This document shows positions 5,499 through 7,211 of a DNA stretch of 7,211 nucleotides, piece after piece. The DNA comes from Desulfovibrionaceae bacterium (GTDB lineage Bacteria > Desulfobacterota > Desulfovibrionia > Desulfovibrionales > Desulfovibrionaceae): positions 1-7,211 of the forward strand of contig CAAGJV010000397.1 in the NCBI GenBank assembly GCA_900770205.1, read 5' to 3'. Each line of letters starts with the position of its first letter. Position 1 is the stretch's first letter. The notes under the pieces were generated by a model, which saw nothing but the letters and a program-made list of their open reading frames with translations, did not search any database and was not told the origin of the DNA. The translations under genes were made by a program, and so were the position numbers.

Positions 5499-5915
5499 AT
5501 GATCAATATTGACATAACCCTCCTGATTCAGTTGGTGAATTTTTTGGTCGCCCTTGCGATCATAAATTACCTCATCATCCGTCCTGTCCGCAGCGTCATA
5601 GCCCGGCGCCGGGCCCAGAACGATGAGCTGAGAGGAGCAGCCGATACCCTGGTGGCAGAGGCTGATTCCAAGTTGGAAGGGTACAATTCACGCATCGAAA
5701 AGGCGCGTGCAGAAGTGACGGCTGTTCGCAGGAATATGAGAGCTGCCGCGGAAAAGTCTGCGCAGACTCGGCTGAACGATGCGGGAGACGAAGCCCGTGC
5801 CATCCATCGAGCCGCCGCCGAGCGAGTCCGTGCAGAAAGTGCGGAAGCCAGGCAGGAACTCGACAGCAGGGTGGACGGTTTTGTTCAGGTTGCCCTTAAG
5901 ACCATGCTTGGCTAG
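5499..5915 (+). CDS. atpF': F0F1 ATP synthase subunit b' (peripheral stalk)
   Basis: This subunit forms, with subunit b, the heterodimeric peripheral stalk that holds the F1 head still against the rotating c-ring in the inner membrane. The 138 residues have one membrane segment (about 6-28, INIDITLLIQLVNF at its start) with the typical RPVR after it, then a long charged alpha-helical coiled coil rich in Ala, Glu and Arg. The protein is shorter than subunit b and has no signal-like extension, as expected for b'. The start ATG at 5499 has GGAGG (5486-5490) 8 bases upstream; a TTG at 5484 would overlap that site and is rejected. atpF follows after 24 bases. The order b'-b-delta-alpha without the a and c genes is known from Desulfovibrio and related groups. 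Naming as b' rather than b rests on gene order and size. Confidence 0.92.
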   Translation: MINIDITLLIQLVNFLVALAIINYLIIRPVRSVIARRRAQNDELRGAADTLVAEADSKLEGYNSRIEKARAEVTAVRRNMRAAAEKSAQTRLNDAGDEARAIHRAAAERVRAESAEARQELDSRVDGFVQVALKTMLG

Positions 5916-5939
5916 CAGCATCGCAGCAAGGAGAACGGC

Positions 5940-6500
5940 GTGCAAAGAATTCATGGTTCAGTGACGGCATGCGCTCTGGTTCTTATTTCCTGCCAGGTGG
6001 CATACGCGGGAGAGGGGCATTCCCTTCCATGGGGAGATTTCCTGCTCCGCGTCATCAATGCGGCAATTTTCGTCGGCATCATCTGGTACGCAGCAGGAAA
6101 GCTCATCAAAAAGTTTTTCACGGGGCGCCGTGAAGAGATCGTTCAGGAAATGGACGATGTGGCTAGGCGCAAGCAGGAAGCAGAGGCTCAGCTTGCGGAT
6201 GTCGAACGTCGGATAGCCGATGTGGAAGCGGAATGCGCAAAGCTTCTTGAAGAAGGCCGTGCGCAGGCGGAACGCATCAGCGCCGCCATCGTATCCGAAG
6301 CGGAACAGCAGGCTGCTTCCATTGTTGCGCAGGCGAAGGTAAGCGCGGAACAGGAAGGTAAAGCGGAGCTTCAGGCTATTCGTGAACGTATGTCGGAAAC
6401 CATTGTCGCCGAGGTGGAAAAAGCCCTCCTCGACAAGCTGGATGCCACGATGCATCAGAAACTGATCGACAAATCGTTGACCAAGGTGGTGCTGCAGTGA
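5940..6500 (+). CDS. atpF: F0F1 ATP synthase subunit b, with signal-like N-terminus
   Basis: This is the second peripheral stalk subunit, partner of b'. The 186 residues begin with a signal-peptide-like stretch (hydrophobic 8-18, then AYA at 21-23 before GEGHSLPW). A membrane helix at about 37-58 (INAAIFVGIIWYAAGKLI) ends in a basic KKFF, and a long heptad-like charged helix runs from about 62 to 165. The C-terminus, DKSLTKVVLQ, should contact subunit delta. The start is GTG at 5940 with AAGGAG (5928-5933) 6 bases upstream. The stop overlaps the atpH start as GTGA. LISC at 15-18 also fits a lipobox, so processing by signal peptidase I, by II, or not at all are all possible from sequence alone. 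Confidence 0.93.
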   Translation: MQRIHGSVTACALVLISCQVAYAGEGHSLPWGDFLLRVINAAIFVGIIWYAAGKLIKKFFTGRREEIVQEMDDVARRKQEAEAQLADVERRIADVEAECAKLLEEGRAQAERISAAIVSEAEQQAASIVAQAKVSAEQEGKAELQAIRERMSETIVAEVEKALLDKLDATMHQKLIDKSLTKVVLQ

Positions 6501-7048
6501 TTGGCAATGTTGTGTCCCGGCGCTATGCCGCAGCTCTTTTTTCCATTGGAAAGGAGGCCGGCGTAGCAGAATTGGAACGATATGGTGCATCTCTGAGTGC
6601 TTTGGGCGAGGCGGTGGAAAAGACTCCCAGGCTTGCTGAGGCTTTCCGCAACCCCGTTCTTTCCACGGAAGAGAAGAAAAAAGTGGTGCTGTCCCTGCTG
6701 GATGTGGCGGGAGGCGGTGCTGCGGAACAGCGTTTTTGTGCGCTGCTTGCCGATAAGAACAGGCTGCAGCTGCTCCCTGCTATTGCAGCTGATTTTTCGG
6801 CCATGCTTGACGAGGCCAGGGGAATTTCCCGCGGTGTTGTAACAACGGCCGTGGAACTGGACGATGAGCACAAAAACAGTATTAAGAATAAGTTGGAATC
6901 GCAGACAGAGCGCAAGCTTGAGCTTGAATACGTCATCGATCCTTCCATTATAGGCGGAATTGTTTTCCGCGTGGGGGATGTGGTGTACGATGCAAGCCTG
7001 CGTGCGCAGCTCGATAACCTCAGGGAATCCATCAAGAGGGGTGAGTAG
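6497..7048 (+). CDS. atpH: F0F1 ATP synthase subunit delta
   Basis: Delta (OSCP in mitochondria) sits on top of the alpha3beta3 head and ties it to the b/b' stalk. The 183 residues match the usual length of about 180. The N-terminal helical domain starts with the characteristic SRRYAAALF (7-15) and contains FRNPVLSTEEKK; LLADKNRLQLLPAI follows in the middle. The C-terminal signature region reads IDPSIIGGIVFRVGD, then DASLRAQLDNLRE. The start is a GTG at 6497 that overlaps the atpF stop by 4 bases (GTGA), with AAGGTGG 7 bases upstream, so translation is likely coupled to atpF. atpA starts 3 bases after the stop. Confidence 0.96.
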   Translation: MIGNVVSRRYAAALFSIGKEAGVAELERYGASLSALGEAVEKTPRLAEAFRNPVLSTEEKKKVVLSLLDVAGGGAAEQRFCALLADKNRLQLLPAIAADFSAMLDEARGISRGVVTTAVELDDEHKNSIKNKLESQTERKLELEYVIDPSIIGGIVFRVGDVVYDASLRAQLDNLRESIKRGE

Positions 7049-7051
7049 GCC

Positions 7052-7189
7052 ATGCACATCAAGGCTGAAGAGATCGGAAAGATCATCGAGGAGCAGATCC
7101 GCAACTACGACCAGCATGTGGAAATGAGCGAGACCGGTACCGTTATGTATGTGGGCGATGGTATCGCCCGCGTGTATGGTGTTCGGAAT
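7052..7189 (+). CDS. atpA: F0F1 ATP synthase subunit alpha, first 46 codons
   Basis: Alpha is the non-catalytic nucleotide-binding subunit of the F1 head. Only the N-terminus is present: MHIKAEEIGKIIEEQI, the family's amphipathic helix that contacts delta, followed by the start of the beta-barrel domain with GTVMYVGDGIARVYGV. The ATG at 7052 lies 3 bases after atpH, with GGTGAG 6 bases upstream. The reading frame stays open past 7189 and gives RSEEHTS, but those residues come from adapter sequence; the genuine coding sequence ends at or near 7189 (GVRN). No P-loop is visible because the gene is cut here. Confidence 0.95.
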
Positions 7190-7211
7190 AGATCGGAAGA
7201 GCACACGTCTG
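7190..7211 (+). other. Illumina TruSeq adapter remnant at contig end
   Basis: The last 22 bases begin AGATCGGAAGAGC and continue without mismatch into the read-1 TruSeq adapter (ACACGTCTG at 7203-7211). This is sequencing or assembly contamination, not genomic DNA. It adds RSEEHTS to the apparent AtpA and, on the other strand, creates the false protein start MLFRS. Confidence 0.97.

Noticed and set aside
5299..5502. Open frame of 67 codons from a TTG with AAAGGAG 7 bases upstream
   Set aside because: The ribosome binding site is good and it ends 1 base past the start of the atpF' ATG, so coupling is imaginable. However, the start codon is weak, the sequence is Lys/Phe/Ser-rich from A/T runs, and it matches nothing I know.
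6455..7204. Long minus-strand frame beginning MLFRS
   Set aside because: It is antisense to atpF/atpH/atpA, and its first residues are encoded by adapter sequence.

Overview
The window looks like a piece of chromosome from a Gram-negative bacterium, most likely a Desulfovibrionaceae-type Desulfobacterota. Three things suggest this: a split ATP synthase operon that opens with paired b' and b stalk genes (atpF'-atpF-atpH-atpA) and has no atpB/atpE next to it; a b subunit with a signal-peptide-like N-terminus; and an elongation factor G gene that does not sit in a ribosomal (str) context. The taxonomic call is inference from gene order and protein style, not from a database search.

Layout. Positions 1-1417 are on the minus strand. 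They hold the start of an elongation factor G gene (cut off by the window edge at position 1) and, overlapping it by 4 bases on its upstream side, a gene for a shortened histidinol-dehydrogenase-like protein that seems to lack the catalytic part of the family. Positions 1418-1613 are a divergent control region rich in inverted repeats. From 1614 everything is on the plus strand: ctpA (S41 carboxyl-terminal processing protease), proC (pyrroline-5-carboxylate reductase, 26 bases after ctpA), and rodA (SEDS peptidoglycan polymerase). Positions 4967-5498 are a gap of about 530 bases without a convincing gene. It contains an AT island, an extended -10 promoter, several A-tract/T-tract palindromes and a leader hairpin. 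The ATP synthase genes atpF' (5499-5915), atpF (5940-6500), atpH (6497-7048, GTGA overlap with atpF) and the first 46 codons of atpA (7052-7189) follow.

How the genes work together: atpF', atpF and atpH build the peripheral stalk (b', b, delta) that holds the alpha3beta3 head against the rotor, and atpA starts the head. ctpA and rodA both act at the cell envelope (protein processing and elongasome wall synthesis). proC is a housekeeping proline gene translated right behind ctpA.

The last 22 bases (7190-7211) match the Illumina TruSeq read adapter, so the contig end is artificial and the apparent last residues of AtpA are not biological. I see no defence system, CRISPR array, mobile element, tRNA or rRNA. 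The most interesting points are the overlapping HisD-like pseudoenzyme/EF-G pair and the structured AT-rich leader before the ATP synthase operon.
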